In this document: positions 16,878 to 26,693 of the stretch, in pieces
Numbering within the stretch: the first letter of the stretch is position 1
Layout: each line of letters starts with the position of its first letter
NCBI GenBank assembly: GCA_028285165.1
Contig: JANQQB010000278.1
Coordinates: forward strand, 1-64,000
DNA from: Rhodobiaceae bacterium
GTDB taxonomy: Bacteria; Pseudomonadota; Alphaproteobacteria; Rhizobiales; JANQQB01
DNA length: 64,000 bases
Direction: 5' to 3'
Notes under the pieces: generated by a model
What the model was told of the DNA's origin: nothing
Databases searched by the model: none
What the model saw: the letters and a program-made list of their open reading frames with translations, nothing else
Made by a program: the position numbers and the translations under genes

Positions 16878-19688
16878 CTATTGTCCCAGCCGTTCCAGCA
16901 GCGCCGGCACGTGCACCTGATCGGCCTTGTAATTGCCGGTCAGCGTGTACATGACGATGTTGACCCCGACCCGGAACGCCAGTTCGCGCTGGCGGGCATT
17001 GTCCGGGACGGTCGGGTAAAGGTATTCGCCGGTTTCGGATATGGCCCAGGCGCCGGCAAAATCATTGCCGGTGATCATCAGCGGCGAAACGCCGTCGCCC
17101 GCCCGGACCGGGCGGTCCCCCTGCTCGGCCGTCTGCAGACGTTGAACCCAGAGCGGCGAACCGGTCCACCGGCCCGGAAAGTCCTGCAGCAGGTAGAACG
17201 CCTTGGTCAGCACATGGTCACCGGGCACCGGTTCGAGCGGCGGCACGTTCAGCTTTACCAGGATTTCGCGGAGTTTCTGGCCTTCGGGCGTCGTCGAAAA
17301 GCCGCCCGATCTCGATCCCGCAAACTGGTCGGCGGTGTCGAAGATAACGGTTCCGCCGCTTTTCATGAAGCCGTCGATCCGGGCAAGACTGCGTTCGCTC
17401 GGTTCCGGCGAGTCCGCGCTGACCGGCCAATACAGCAATGGGAAAAAGGCCAGTTCGTCCTCGTCGAGATTGACGCCGATCGGGGGGCCGGGTTCGAGCG
17501 CGGTCCGGTCGGCGAGATAAAGCGACAGGCCCAGCAGGCCGTTGCGCGCTTTCTCATCGACCGGAGCAACGCCGGTCATGACATAGGCGAGGCGGGTTTT
17601 CAGGGCCGAATCAATCAGGGCCTGGACATCACCATCCGTCTGACTTTGGGCATGGGCGCGATCGATCGGCGAAAGCGCGCCAAAAACCAGAGCGCCGGCG
17701 ATGACCGAAGCGGTGCCCGCGCGCGGGAAGGGTATTTTCGGAAGGCCGCGCACGAAAATCATCACGATCGTGTCCGCCAGAAGCAGCAACAGGGCTACGA
17801 AGAACAACCACGGTGTCAGGTCGAGCGGTTCCGACGCTGCATATTCCCGCTGTTCTGCTCTATCGGTAAGGTTTGCGGAGTCGAGGAGCTGCGGGACGCG
17901 GCCGCTGTGGAACAGGTTGAGCGCCCGAAACCCGTCCTCGGTTCCGTACAGACCCGGCGGATTTTCGGCATTGGCCACGAGAGTTGACAATTGGCTCTCG
18001 AAAATCCCGCGCGCGTCCCGCGTCGGCGGTCCGATTTCTCCGAAACCGTTGAGTGTCCGCAACGGCGGCAGGCTGGCTTCCTGATCGTCGGTTCCTTGGG
18101 TCGTGGCCCCGGCGGCATTGGAAAAGGCGATGATCTTGCGCAGCATTTCAACAAACGTTCCCGATAGCGGCAGGTTCGACCATGTCGTGTCCGCTGTGAC
18201 GTGAAACAGGACGATCCAACCGCGGCCGATCTGATCCGCCGTGACGAGCGGCGTGCCGTCGGCCAGGCTCGCCCATGTCTTGTCGGGAAGATCGACATCG
18301 GGTTCGGCCAGGACCTGGCGCGTAACCGTGACGTCTTCGGCAACTCTCAGTCCGGCGAACGGCGTGCCTTCGGAGAATTGCCCGATCGGTTGCGGTTCTT
18401 CCCAGGACAGGTTTCCGCCGAGCGTGCGTTCGCCGTCGCGGAGCCGGACCGGCAACAGGCCGGACGCGCCCTCGGCGAGCCGCGGGCCGGCAAAACGGAC
18501 CAGCATGCCGCCGTCTTCGACCCAGGTCTGCAATTGATCTGCGCCGTCGCCGACCAGTGTGCCGATATCGGCCAGCATGATTACGGAGACGTTCTGGTCG
18601 ATCAGTTCCTTCGATGCCGCGGCGATCTCGCTCTCGCGCGGCACCCGCACGTCGGCAAACGGAACCAGGGCCTGAGAGAGGTAATGGATCGGCGACAGGA
18701 GCGGCTGCGCCATGTCGAACCCGGATCCGGCAAGCAATCCGACGGTTCTGCGCCGCCAGCGTTCGTCGAGGAAAAAGACCGATCCGGCATCGACCTTATC
18801 GGCCAGTTCGAGGCGGGCGATCTGGTTGCGCAATTCGATGGGCAGTTCGAAGGCTGCCTCTGCCTCGGTCTGATCGGCCTCGAACGCGAAGGTGGCGGAG
18901 CCTATGGGCCGACCCCGTTCGTCGACCGCGCTCAACGCTCCCGATTGTGCGGGACCCGGCGAGGCCCGAACAACCCGTGCGGTCAGCCGATCGGCATCAT
19001 TGGCGGTTTCCACCAGGGCCGTCGCCGCGTTCTCACCGGGCTCGTACAGGGCAATCGGCACGGTTGACGGCAGTTGCGACAAGGCCTGCAGGAAGTCCGG
19101 ATCGTCCTGGCCGCTCATACCGTCGGCAAGCCAGACGACTTCTCCGACGAGGTCTGACAGGCCACCAAGCCCGGCCGCGAGGCTGCCGCGGTCGGCCGGC
19201 CAGGGGCGCGGTTCCAGGGCGCGCAGCCGGTCGCGCGCATCGGCTGCGGACACCGGTTCGAAGGTCTGGGCCTGACCGTCGGCCGTCGCGATCAGCGCAA
19301 CCGAACGATTGCGGTTTTCCGCCGCCTCGATCAGCCCGTTTGCGGTGAAGAGGACTTCTTCCCAATGCGAAGCGGAGGCCCAGCCGTTGTCGACAACGAG
19401 GGCAAGGGGACCGTCGGCGGCCGTGCCGGCTTCCAGGGGCCGCCAGATCGGTCCGGCGAGCGCGATGATAATGAGAGCGGCCAACACGAGCCGCAACAGC
19501 GTCAGCCACCACGGCGTCCGGGCCGGCGTCTCTTCGCGGTTCGGGCTGTCGAGCAGCAAACGGGTGGGCGGAAACGTCACTTCCTTGGGGCGCGGCGGCA
19601 CCAGGCGCAGCAGAAACCAGATGCCGGCCAGAAGGGCGAGGCCTGTCAGGACGATGGGAGTCGTGAATGCCAGCGGAAGGGAAAACAT
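16878..19688 (-). CDS. BatA-like N-terminal plus DUF4159 protein
   Basis: The 936-residue protein begins with the BatA-type membrane pair (PIVLTGLALLAGIWFLLRLVPP, then the WWLTLLRLVLAALIIIALAGPIW segment), has a long periplasm-facing vWA-like region, another helix near residue 620 (PWLFFVALLLLLADTIVMIF), and then a DUF4159 domain with LLYWPVSADSPEPS and SGGTVIFDTADQFAG. It starts one base inside the stop of the DUF58 gene (TAATG), so the pair is translationally coupled, and it is 12 bases ahead of the next membrane protein. The role is unknown; MoxR-linked Bat operons are associated with envelope stress. Confidence 0.83.
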   Translation of the reverse strand: MFSLPLAFTTPIVLTGLALLAGIWFLLRLVPPRPKEVTFPPTRLLLDSPNREETPARTPWWLTLLRLVLAALIIIALAGPIWRPLEAGTAADGPLALVVDNGWASASHWEEVLFTANGLIEAAENRNRSVALIATADGQAQTFEPVSAADARDRLRALEPRPWPADRGSLAAGLGGLSDLVGEVVWLADGMSGQDDPDFLQALSQLPSTVPIALYEPGENAATALVETANDADRLTARVVRASPGPAQSGALSAVDERGRPIGSATFAFEADQTEAEAAFELPIELRNQIARLELADKVDAGSVFFLDERWRRRTVGLLAGSGFDMAQPLLSPIHYLSQALVPFADVRVPRESEIAAASKELIDQNVSVIMLADIGTLVGDGADQLQTWVEDGGMLVRFAGPRLAEGASGLLPVRLRDGERTLGGNLSWEEPQPIGQFSEGTPFAGLRVAEDVTVTRQVLAEPDVDLPDKTWASLADGTPLVTADQIGRGWIVLFHVTADTTWSNLPLSGTFVEMLRKIIAFSNAAGATTQGTDDQEASLPPLRTLNGFGEIGPPTRDARGIFESQLSTLVANAENPPGLYGTEDGFRALNLFHSGRVPQLLDSANLTDRAEQREYAASEPLDLTPWLFFVALLLLLADTIVMIFVRGLPKIPFPRAGTASVIAGALVFGALSPIDRAHAQSQTDGDVQALIDSALKTRLAYVMTGVAPVDEKARNGLLGLSLYLADRTALEPGPPIGVNLDEDELAFFPLLYWPVSADSPEPSERSLARIDGFMKSGGTVIFDTADQFAGSRSGGFSTTPEGQKLREILVKLNVPPLEPVPGDHVLTKAFYLLQDFPGRWTGSPLWVQRLQTAEQGDRPVRAGDGVSPLMITGNDFAGAWAISETGEYLYPTVPDNARQRELAFRVGVNIVMYTLTGNYKADQVHVPALLERLGQ

Positions 19689-20638
19689 TACAGGCGCACC
19701 TCCCCAATCAGACCGCGCGGCCTGTCGCGGCCCGCGCCGCCGGCATCGGACGCCGAAAGCCCGGCGTAAAGCGCCAACAACGGTTCGGATGCGGGCCTGT
19801 CGGTGTGGTGAATCTGGAATGTCCAGCCAAGTCGGTCGACAAACAGCCGGAGCCGTTCACGGCGCTCGCGCATGCGCTCCAGATAGTGCTCTCGCCAATC
19901 CTCGGCACGTCCCGAAACCAGCTTCATGCCGGTTTCGGGATCGATGAATTCGGTTCGCCCGCCAAAGGGAAAGGTTTCTTCCAGCGGATCCAGAACCTGG
20001 ACGAGATGACCCCGCGCGCCCGAGGCTGCAAGTCCGTCAAGCCACGTCGTCAGGTCGGACACAAGGTCAAGGAAATCGCCGATCACGATGACCTCGGAGA
20101 ACTCGCGGACCATCTGCGTGTCCGGCCACGCGGCGTCGAGCTTGGCGTGCAGAAGGGTATTGGAGACAAGTTCGGCGGCATTGCGGCTGGCGACAGGACG
20201 CGACAGGCCGAGCACGCCGACCCGTTCGCCGCCGCGGGCCAAGAGGTCGGCAACCGCAAACATGAGAACCAGCGACCGTTCGCGTTTGGTCACCGGTGCC
20301 AGATCCGACTTGAAATTCATGGACGAGGAAAGGTCGGTCCAAAGCCAGGCAGTATGGGCCGCCTCCCATTCCTGTTCGCGGACATAAATATGGTCGTCGC
20401 GTGCCGACCGCCGCCAATCGACCGCCTGCGTGGTCTCACCACTGACAAACGGCCGGAATTGCCAGAAGGTTTCGCCCGGTCCGCTGCGCCGGCGGCCATG
20501 CCAGCCGGCGACGATGGTATTGGAAATCCGCCGCGCCTCGACCAGAAGATCGGGAAGCGACTTGGCGAGCGATCGACCTTCGCCGAGCAGTTTCGGCCAA
20601 GATTTATCTTCGGATGGTTTTCTGAAGCCCAGTGCCAT
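19688..20638 (-). CDS. DUF58 domain-containing protein
   Basis: The 316-residue protein carries the DUF58 signature, here FRPFVSGETTQAVDWRRSARDDHIYVREQE split over a strand and loop, followed by a vWA-like fold with LWTDLSSSMNF (DxSxS metal site) and VIGDFLD. DUF58 proteins work with MoxR ATPases, which are thought to insert metal or remodel vWA partners. No membrane helix is seen. It lies 20 bases after moxR on the same strand and is coupled to the DUF4159 gene. No strong Shine-Dalgarno is visible before its ATG. Confidence 0.88.
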   Translation of the reverse strand: MALGFRKPSEDKSWPKLLGEGRSLAKSLPDLLVEARRISNTIVAGWHGRRRSGPGETFWQFRPFVSGETTQAVDWRRSARDDHIYVREQEWEAAHTAWLWTDLSSSMNFKSDLAPVTKRERSLVLMFAVADLLARGGERVGVLGLSRPVASRNAAELVSNTLLHAKLDAAWPDTQMVREFSEVIVIGDFLDLVSDLTTWLDGLAASGARGHLVQVLDPLEETFPFGGRTEFIDPETGMKLVSGRAEDWREHYLERMRERRERLRLFVDRLGWTFQIHHTDRPASEPLLALYAGLSASDAGGAGRDRPRGLIGEVRL

Positions 20639-20657
20639 GTGCTGTGCCTGTGCTCCG

Positions 20658-21665
20658 TTACCCGAGTTTGGCCTTCACCTCGCCAATCACGTCGCGAACG
20701 GTCTTGCCGTCGGCGCGGGCAGCGAAGGTCAGCGCCATGCGGTGTTGCAGTACCGGTTCCGCCAGAGCGATCACGTCGTCGACCGACGGCGCCAGGCGCC
20801 CGTCGATCAGGGCCCGGGCCCTAACGGCGAGCATCAGCGCCTGGCTGGCTCGGGGACCGGCGCCCCAGGCAATCAATCGGGCGACCGAATCCTCGGCGTC
20901 GTCGGGTCGTGTCGCGCGGACCAGTTCAAGAATTGCCTCGATCACGCTTTCGCCGACCGGCAGGCGGCGCACAAGTCCCTGCAATTGCATGAGTTCAGCG
21001 CCGTCCAGAACTGCGTCCGCACCGCCTTCCTCTACCCCGGTCGTCTCGATCAGGATCTGACGTTCCGCATCGCGGTCCGGATAGACGACGTCGATCTGCA
21101 TGATAAAGCGATCAAGCTGGGCTTCCGGCAGCGGATAGGTGCCTTCCTGTTCCAGCGGGTTCTGGGTTGCCAACACATGGAACGGGCGCTGCAGATCGTG
21201 ATGCGCGCCGGTGATCGTCACATGATATTCCTGCATGGCCTGCAGCAGGGCCGACTGGGTGCGCGGGCTGGCCCGGTTGATTTCGTCCGCCATCAGCAAT
21301 TGCGTGAAGATCGGACCCTTGATGAAGCGGAAGGATCGCGAGCCGTCCGGATTCTGATCGAGCACTTCGCTGCCCAGAATGTCCGACGGCATCAGATCCG
21401 GCGTGAACTGGATCCGGTTCGTCGAGATGCCGAGCACGGTCCCCATTGTCTCGACCAGTTTGGTCTTGGCCAGTCCGGGGACACCCACCAGGAGACCGTG
21501 TCCGCCGGCCAGAATCGTCACCAGTGCGTTGTCGATGACGCTTTCCTGGCCGAAGATCACGCCGCCGATCGCCTTGCGGGCGGCGGCGATCCGTCCCACC
21601 GCCTTTTCCGCTTCCGCTACAATTGCCGCATCGGTCTGGTGATCGCCGCGATCAATCACTGTCAT
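20658..21665 (-). CDS. MoxR family AAA+ ATPase
   Basis: This 335-residue AAA+ protein has Walker A as GVPGLAKTKLV, Walker B as LLMADEINRA, sensor 1 in LATQNPLEQEGTYPLPEAQLDRF, and the C-terminal lid. MoxR proteins act as chaperones for vWA-domain partners, here most likely the DUF58 and DUF4159 products of the same operon. I use the ATG at 21665; the track start at 21671 is a GTG two codons upstream, too close to the AGGA ribosome site. It heads the operon and faces DUF1285 across 260 bases. Confidence 0.92.
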   Translation of the reverse strand: MTVIDRGDHQTDAAIVAEAEKAVGRIAAARKAIGGVIFGQESVIDNALVTILAGGHGLLVGVPGLAKTKLVETMGTVLGISTNRIQFTPDLMPSDILGSEVLDQNPDGSRSFRFIKGPIFTQLLMADEINRASPRTQSALLQAMQEYHVTITGAHHDLQRPFHVLATQNPLEQEGTYPLPEAQLDRFIMQIDVVYPDRDAERQILIETTGVEEGGADAVLDGAELMQLQGLVRRLPVGESVIEAILELVRATRPDDAEDSVARLIAWGAGPRASQALMLAVRARALIDGRLAPSVDDVIALAEPVLQHRMALTFAARADGKTVRDVIGEVKAKLG

Positions 21666-21869
21666 GGCCACACATCCTGTCCCAGTTGTCTGAAGCTGTT
21701 TAAGTTTTCTGAATTGTCCCTTCGGGTCTCCGCCGACCCCAGAACACGCCCCTTCTGCAATGTAGTTCGGCGGGCCGGAATTGCGATGATAGGCGCCGAG
21801 CCCGCGACGATTAAATCACACTTTCGAGCGATTCGAGCGAAATTGATGGTGCGCGATATCGCTTTGCAT

Positions 21870-21897
21870 TTGACTGGAACCGGCATCCGGTGACAAT
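21870..21897 (+). promoter_or_regulatory. candidate sigma70-type promoter for the DUF1285 operon
   Basis: TTGACT and GACAAT are 16 bases apart, and the predicted start falls about 20 bases before the DUF1285 ATG. The -35 is one base from consensus and the -10 is two off. Confidence 0.4.
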
Positions 21898-21925
21898 CGC
21901 CGCGAGGTAAGCCGCGTGCTCGGAA

Positions 21926-22549
21926 ATGGCGGATATGGCAGGTGAATTCGAAACTCACGGGCTCGGACAGGTTCCCGGCGAACTGGAAGCGCTGATTGCC
22001 CGCGCCGGAGGCCTCGGCGCGCTTAAGCCACCGGTTCATAAGTGGAATCCGCCGCACAGCGGCGCCATCGACATGCGCATTGCGGCCGACGGATTGTGGT
22101 ATTATCGGGGCTCATCGATCGGTCGGGAAGCGCTGGTGCGGCTGTTTGCCTCCGTCCTGCGCAAGGACGGTGACGACTATGTGCTCGTGACGCCGGTCGA
22201 AAAGGTGGGGATTACGGTCGAGGATGCGCCATTTGTCGCGGTGGAGTTACAGGTCGTCGGCACCGGCAAGACTCAACAATTGGTGTTGCGGACCAATGTC
22301 GGCGACGTCGTAAGCGTGGGCAAACAGCATCCCTTGCGGTTTGAGGAAGAAAAAGCCACCGAAGGACAGAAGCCCTACGTGCTCGTACGTGACCGCCTGG
22401 AGGCCAGACTCGCGCGGCCGCTGCTTTATGAGCTTGCCGAAATCGGTGTCATTGAAAAGGTCTCCGATACGCCGTACTTTGGCGTCTGGAGCACCGGCGA
22501 GTTTTATCCGATGGTGCCGGAAAGTGAGATCTCGGAATATCTGGAATGA
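21926..22549 (+). CDS. DUF1285 domain-containing protein
   Basis: The 207-residue protein matches the DUF1285 family of proteobacteria by its WNPPHSGAIDMRIAADGLWYYRGSSIGREALVRLFASVLR core and by the VLVTPVEKVGITVEDAPF segment. The family is structurally known to be a double-barrel fold but has no firm function. It is cytoplasmic. It is the first gene of a tightly coupled set: its stop overlaps the ATG of the NUDIX gene (ATGA). A second in-frame ATG at 21935 is an alternative start. Confidence 0.85.
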   Translation: MADMAGEFETHGLGQVPGELEALIARAGGLGALKPPVHKWNPPHSGAIDMRIAADGLWYYRGSSIGREALVRLFASVLRKDGDDYVLVTPVEKVGITVEDAPFVAVELQVVGTGKTQQLVLRTNVGDVVSVGKQHPLRFEEEKATEGQKPYVLVRDRLEARLARPLLYELAEIGVIEKVSDTPYFGVWSTGEFYPMVPESEISEYLE

Positions 22550-23229
22550 TTGCGGCGCCGGACGCCAAATCCGCCTTGCCTGAGCTCACGCCCCCATCGC
22601 GTTTCAACGCCTGTGATGTCCGGCGACGCTCGGAGCGGCTCAAACGTCTTGGCGAAGACGTGCTCGCGCAGGAGCCGGACAGTGGTGATTTCCTCCTCAA
22701 TCCGGATATCGCAGCTTCCCTGAAAAGCCGGTCCGCCCGCGATGCCGCCGTGCTCGTGCCGATCGTCCGTCGGGAGCCTGAAGCGACCGTCCTATTGACC
22801 CGACGGACAGACCACCTGCCGTCCCATGCCGGCCAGATCGCCTTTCCCGGCGGCAAAATCGATGCCGACGACAACGGGCCGGTGGCGGCATCCCTCAGGG
22901 AAGCCCACGAAGAGATCGGCCTTGCGTCGGAATCTGTGGACCTTCTGGGTTTCGGCGATACTTATGTGACCGGGTCCGGATACAGAATCGTTCCCGTGGT
23001 CGGTCTGGTCGAAGCGGATCCGGATCTGACGGTCAATCGCGATGAGGTCGCTGCGATTTTTGAGGTGCCGTTGTCGTTCCTGATGGATGCGCGCAACCAC
23101 CATCAGGGGCGCCGCACCTGGCAGGGCCGGGAACGCAAGTTCTATGTGATGCCCTATTACGAACACTATATCTGGGGCGTCACGGCGGGGATTGTCCGCA
23201 CGCTCTACGAACGGATGTATGAGTCATGA
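22546..23229 (+). CDS. CoA pyrophosphatase-type NUDIX hydrolase
   Basis: The 227-residue protein has the NudL-like signature LPSHAGQIAFPGGKID before the Nudix box, and REAHEEIGL within it; this LLTxR-SxxxGQxxFPGG pattern marks the CoA-diphosphatase branch. It would split CoA and acyl-CoAs into 3',5'-ADP and phosphopantetheine. It is coupled by ATGA overlaps to DUF1285 upstream and DUF6111 downstream. The middle between G and REAHEE is slightly variable (DADDNGPVAASL) but keeps the needed spacing. Confidence 0.88.
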   Translation: MIAAPDAKSALPELTPPSRFNACDVRRRSERLKRLGEDVLAQEPDSGDFLLNPDIAASLKSRSARDAAVLVPIVRREPEATVLLTRRTDHLPSHAGQIAFPGGKIDADDNGPVAASLREAHEEIGLASESVDLLGFGDTYVTGSGYRIVPVVGLVEADPDLTVNRDEVAAIFEVPLSFLMDARNHHQGRRTWQGRERKFYVMPYYEHYIWGVTAGIVRTLYERMYES

Positions 23230-23516
23230 TACGCGTCGTGCTGATCAACCTAGTGCTGTTCCTGTTGCCGTTCATCGCCTATGCGGCGTTCCTGTATTTC
23301 CGGAAGGGACGGTTCAACGCGCTGGAAGAGCTGTCAGGCCGGACGTTTTATTGGCTGGTCGGCGGGGGAGCGGCCTGCGTGGTGATCGGGCTGGCATCGC
23401 TGGCGACCTTTCAGACAGGTGATCCGAATGCGATCTACGAGCCGGCCCGGTTCGAAGACGGTGTCCTGAAACCCGGTCGATTCCGCAGCCCAGACGAAGA
23501 ACCCGAGCCGGAGTGA
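23226..23516 (+). CDS. DUF6111 family small membrane protein
   Basis: The 96-residue protein has two hydrophobic helices, VLINLVLFLLPFIAYAAFLYF and FYWLVGGGAACVVIGLASLA, and an acidic Pro-rich tail (DEEPEPE). This layout and the place between NUDIX and cca genes match DUF6111 of alphaproteobacteria. Its start overlaps the NUDIX stop. Its function is unknown. Confidence 0.8.
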   Translation: MIRVVLINLVLFLLPFIAYAAFLYFRKGRFNALEELSGRTFYWLVGGGAACVVIGLASLATFQTGDPNAIYEPARFEDGVLKPGRFRSPDEEPEPE

Positions 23517-23606
23517 CCGGGCCGTTCCAGAGTGCCGCCTGGCCCATGCCCGGGACGTGTGCAGGCAATTGGTATAAAAACACGTTGAAAAAAACGGTCG
23601 ACGGGC

Positions 23607-24854
23607 ATGGAACCGGTACCTGGATTTAGTCTTTCGGGCGAATGGCTGGAGGCGGTGCCGGTGCAGCGCCTCCTGAACGTCTTGAACACACAGGGCGAAC
23701 GGGCGCTCGTTGTCGGCGGCGCGGTCCGCAACGCGCTGATGCAGCGCCCGGTGTCCGATGTGGACATTGCGACAACCGCGCTTCCGGACAAGACCCGCAT
23801 GCTGGTCGAAAGTGTCGGCTTCAAAGCCGTGCCCACCGGCATCGAGCACGGCACGCTGACCGCTGTCCGCGGCGGCCAGGGGATCGAAATCACCACGCTT
23901 CGAACCGATGTGGAGACCGATGGCCGGCGTGCCGTCGTGGCCTTCGGACGATCCTGGCAGATCGATGCGGAACGACGCGATTTCACGATGAACGCGCTGT
24001 ATTGCGATGCGGACGGTAGAGTGTTCGATCCGGTCGGCGGGCTTGCGGACTGCCGGACGCGCACGGTGCGCTTCATCGGCGATCCGGACCGGCGTTTGGC
24101 GGAAGACTATTTGCGGCTTATGCGGTTTTTCCGGTTCTACGCTCAGTTCGGCAGCGGCGCGCCGGATGCCGAGGGGCTTGCCGCGTGCATCCGCGTGCGC
24201 GCCGACATGCGCCGGGTCTCGGTTGAACGCATCGCCCAGGAGATGCGCAAACTGATGGTCGCTCCGGGCGCTGCAGCTGCATGCCGTCTGCTTGCCGATA
24301 CCGGCCTCGCGCAAGCCCTGTTCGCCGCCGCACCCAATCCGGCGTATCTTGCGGCCCTGTTGGACAGCGACACCGGTCTCGATCCGACGGTCGCCGTCGA
24401 GGCCGCACTTGCGGCCTATCTCTGTTATGGCGGGGAGGGGGCGTCTGCGCTTGCCCGTCGCCTCAAGCTTTCCAATCGGGAACGCCGCAATCTGGTGGCG
24501 ATCAGCACGCTTGCGTTCGTTGCCTGGCGTGCCGCATTGCCGGATCGTTCTGGAATGGTCGAATGTGTGCGGGCGCATGGCAAGCCGATTGTCGCAGCAG
24601 CCATTCTGGTGGCTGTGGCCCGTGGCGGATTGTCCGACACCATGGACCCGAGCGATATCCTTGCCTTTCTGGCCGGTCTAACGCCGCCGGAATTTCCGCT
24701 AAGGGGCAGGGATCTAATGGCCGCGGGCATTGCGCCTGGTCCGGGGCTCGGCGTGCTTCTCGACCGTGCCGAAGAAGCGTGGCGCGCGTCGGGCTACGCG
24801 GACGATCGGGACGCGCTCCTGGCCCGGGTCCGGTCCTGGGCGGAAAAAACCTGA
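23607..24854 (+). CDS. cca: CCA tRNA nucleotidyltransferase
   Basis: The enzyme adds or repairs the 3'-CCA of tRNAs. The 415-residue protein has the nucleotidyltransferase motif VVGGAVRNALMQRPVSDVDIATTALP with the catalytic DxD, then RRDFTMNALYCD and DRRLAEDYLRLMRFFRFYAQFG typical of class II enzymes. No HD domain is evident in the C-terminal half, which is helical and Ala-rich. It lies 90 bases after DUF6111 on the same strand and is likely the last gene of that operon, convergent with hemF. Confidence 0.92.
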   Translation: MEPVPGFSLSGEWLEAVPVQRLLNVLNTQGERALVVGGAVRNALMQRPVSDVDIATTALPDKTRMLVESVGFKAVPTGIEHGTLTAVRGGQGIEITTLRTDVETDGRRAVVAFGRSWQIDAERRDFTMNALYCDADGRVFDPVGGLADCRTRTVRFIGDPDRRLAEDYLRLMRFFRFYAQFGSGAPDAEGLAACIRVRADMRRVSVERIAQEMRKLMVAPGAAAACRLLADTGLAQALFAAAPNPAYLAALLDSDTGLDPTVAVEAALAAYLCYGGEGASALARRLKLSNRERRNLVAISTLAFVAWRAALPDRSGMVECVRAHGKPIVAAAILVAVARGGLSDTMDPSDILAFLAGLTPPEFPLRGRDLMAAGIAPGPGLGVLLDRAEEAWRASGYADDRDALLARVRSWAEKT

Positions 24855-24878
24855 AGCGACCCCATTTTGGCGGTCAGG

Positions 24879-25787
24879 TCACGGCCATTTGGCGACCGGT
24901 GGCATGGAGGACAGGATCGAGTCGACGTTGCCGCCGGTCTTCAGGCCGAAGATCGTGCCGCGATCGTAGAGAAGATTGAATTCCACGTAGCGTCCGCGGC
25001 GGATCAATTGCTCCTCGCGATCGGCTTCGGACCAAGCCGTGTCCGCATTGGCGCGCACCAGGGTCGGATAGATGTCACGGAAGGCGCGGCCGACATCGCG
25101 GGTAAAGGCAAAATCGGCGTCCCAGTCCCCGGAATTCAGGTAATCGTAGAAGATGCCGCCGATGCCGCGCATCTCGTTGCGGTGTTTGAGGAAGAAATAG
25201 TCGTCGCACCAGGCCTTGTAGCGGTCGTAATCGGCCACGGCGTGTCCGGCGCAGGCGTCTTTCATGGCCGCATGAAAAGCCTTGGTGTCCGGATCGTCCT
25301 GAGTTCGCCGGCGATCGAGGACCGGCGTCAGATCGGCACCGCCGCCGAACCATTGGCGCGCCGTCACCACCATGCGCGTGTTCATGTGCACGGCCGGGAT
25401 GTTCGGATTGTGCAGGTGTGCGATCAACGAGATGCCGGACGCCCAGAAGCGCGGATCCTCCTCCGAACCGGGAATCTGGCCGCGAAACTCCGGAGAGAAC
25501 TCCCCATGGACGGTCGACACATGTACGCCGACCTTTTCAAAGACGCGCCCGCTCATCAGGCTCATCACACCGCCGCCGCCATCGGCGCCGGAATGGTCGG
25601 TGCGCTGCCACGGTGTGCGCACGAACCGGCCGGCATCGGCCGAAGCGCCGGTCGAATCGAAGTCGTCCTCGAGCGTTTCGAAGGCGGCACAGATGGAATC
25701 GCGCAATTCGGCAAACCAGGCGCTTGCCGCCTGTTTCTTCTGGTCGAGATCGGCCGGGAGAGGATGGTCGGGTACTTTTGGCTTCAT
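24879..25787 (-). CDS. hemF: oxygen-dependent coproporphyrinogen III oxidase
   Basis: HemF performs the aerobic oxidative decarboxylation of coproporphyrinogen III to protoporphyrinogen IX in haem synthesis. The 302-residue length is normal. Conserved segments are [51 protein letters not shown], and the C-terminal [23 protein letters not shown]. The start is the ATG at 25787 ([11 protein letters not shown]); the longer track frame runs back through the trmL gene. It is convergent with cca and its supply of haem suits the petABC genes next door. Confidence 0.93.
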   Translation of the reverse strand: MKPKVPDHPLPADLDQKKQAASAWFAELRDSICAAFETLEDDFDSTGASADAGRFVRTPWQRTDHSGADGGGGVMSLMSGRVFEKVGVHVSTVHGEFSPEFRGQIPGSEEDPRFWASGISLIAHLHNPNIPAVHMNTRMVVTARQWFGGGADLTPVLDRRRTQDDPDTKAFHAAMKDACAGHAVADYDRYKAWCDDYFFLKHRNEMRGIGGIFYDYLNSGDWDADFAFTRDVGRAFRDIYPTLVRANADTAWSEADREEQLIRRGRYVEFNLLYDRGTIFGLKTGGNVDSILSSMPPVAKWP

Positions 25788-25929
25788 GTCTGCCTCGTCT
25801 TGCGCGGGACGTGCATGCCGTCCGCTGGCGTATTCGGGTCCCGCCTTCCCAGGACACGGGCTCCCCGGGCATTCCATGAAACAGGCCAAATGGCAACCGG
25901 TCGGGCAGACAGCCCGCCGGTCACGCGTG

Positions 25930-26391
25930 TCATTTCGGAAAGCCGCCGGTTTGACGCAACGCTTCGCCGAGCGCCATGGCGCAGGCCAGCGCGACGTTAA
26001 GCGAGCGTGTGCCCGCTTGCATGGGGACGCGAATCCGGTCGACAATTTCGGCGTGCACCTTGTCCGGAACGCCGGCGGATTCTCTGCCCAGTAGAAGAAC
26101 ATCGTCGCGACGGAAGGAAAAGTCGGTATAGGCAAGATCGGCCTTGGTGGTGAGCAAGACGATACGGCGCCGGGCAATAGGGTCGGACGATCGAAAGGCC
26201 TCCCAGGACACATGGCGGGTGACGCTGGCACGTTCCAGGTAATCCATGCCGGCACGCCGAAACGCTTTGTCCGTCAGGGTGAACCCGGCCGGGCCGATGA
26301 TATCCACGGCAACGCCGAGACAGGCGCCCAGTCGAACTATAGTACCCGTGTTCTGGGGAATGTCAGGCTGATAGAGTGCAACGCGCAGCAT
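25930..26391 (-). CDS. trmL: tRNA (cytidine(34)-2'-O)-methyltransferase
   Basis: This 153-residue SPOUT methyltransferase modifies the wobble base of certain leucine tRNAs. It has [26 protein letters not shown] at the start, [14 protein letters not shown] as motif 2 and [27 protein letters not shown] as motif 3 of the knotted SAM site. The track ORF starts at 26706, but homologues begin at the MLRVALYQP Met, here the ATG at 26391. It is 142 bases ahead of hemF on the same strand and divergent from petA. Confidence 0.92.
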   Translation of the reverse strand: MLRVALYQPDIPQNTGTIVRLGACLGVAVDIIGPAGFTLTDKAFRRAGMDYLERASVTRHVSWEAFRSSDPIARRRIVLLTTKADLAYTDFSFRRDDVLLLGRESAGVPDKVHAEIVDRIRVPMQAGTRSLNVALACAMALGEALRQTGGFPK

Positions 26392-26693
26392 TTTTGCGGC
26401 TTCCCTGGGAGCCGTCGTCTTGAACCAGTCGTGCATTGCGTATATGCGAATAATTCTAACCTCGAAACGCCGGATTGCGACAAACGGTCCGAGTGGCAAC
26501 CGGTTAGCTGGACTTGGCGTATTGACGGTGAGAGACAGGTCAGACGGCAAATGGTTTGGACCCGGAATTCGGGTTGCGCACAGACCGAATGTCGACCTGG
26601 CCACCCGGGCGAACACCGGCGAATGTTCGTTTGGCGGAAGCCGTGTGTCGGGCCGGGCATTAGGAATGGCAGGAAGACTGAAGGGGTAAGACC
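26392..26693. other. divergent intergenic region between trmL and petA
   Basis: The 302-base spacer must hold the petABC and trmL promoters. AT-richer sequence occurs near 26436-26460 (TATATGCGAATAATTC), closer to trmL. I could not place a -35/-10 pair for petA. No additional gene is supported. Confidence 0.5.

Noticed and set aside
24879-26255. Long N-terminal extension of hemF
   Set aside because: The extra 156 residues overlap trmL in another frame and homologues start at [11 protein letters not shown]-type Met, so the start at 25787 is used.
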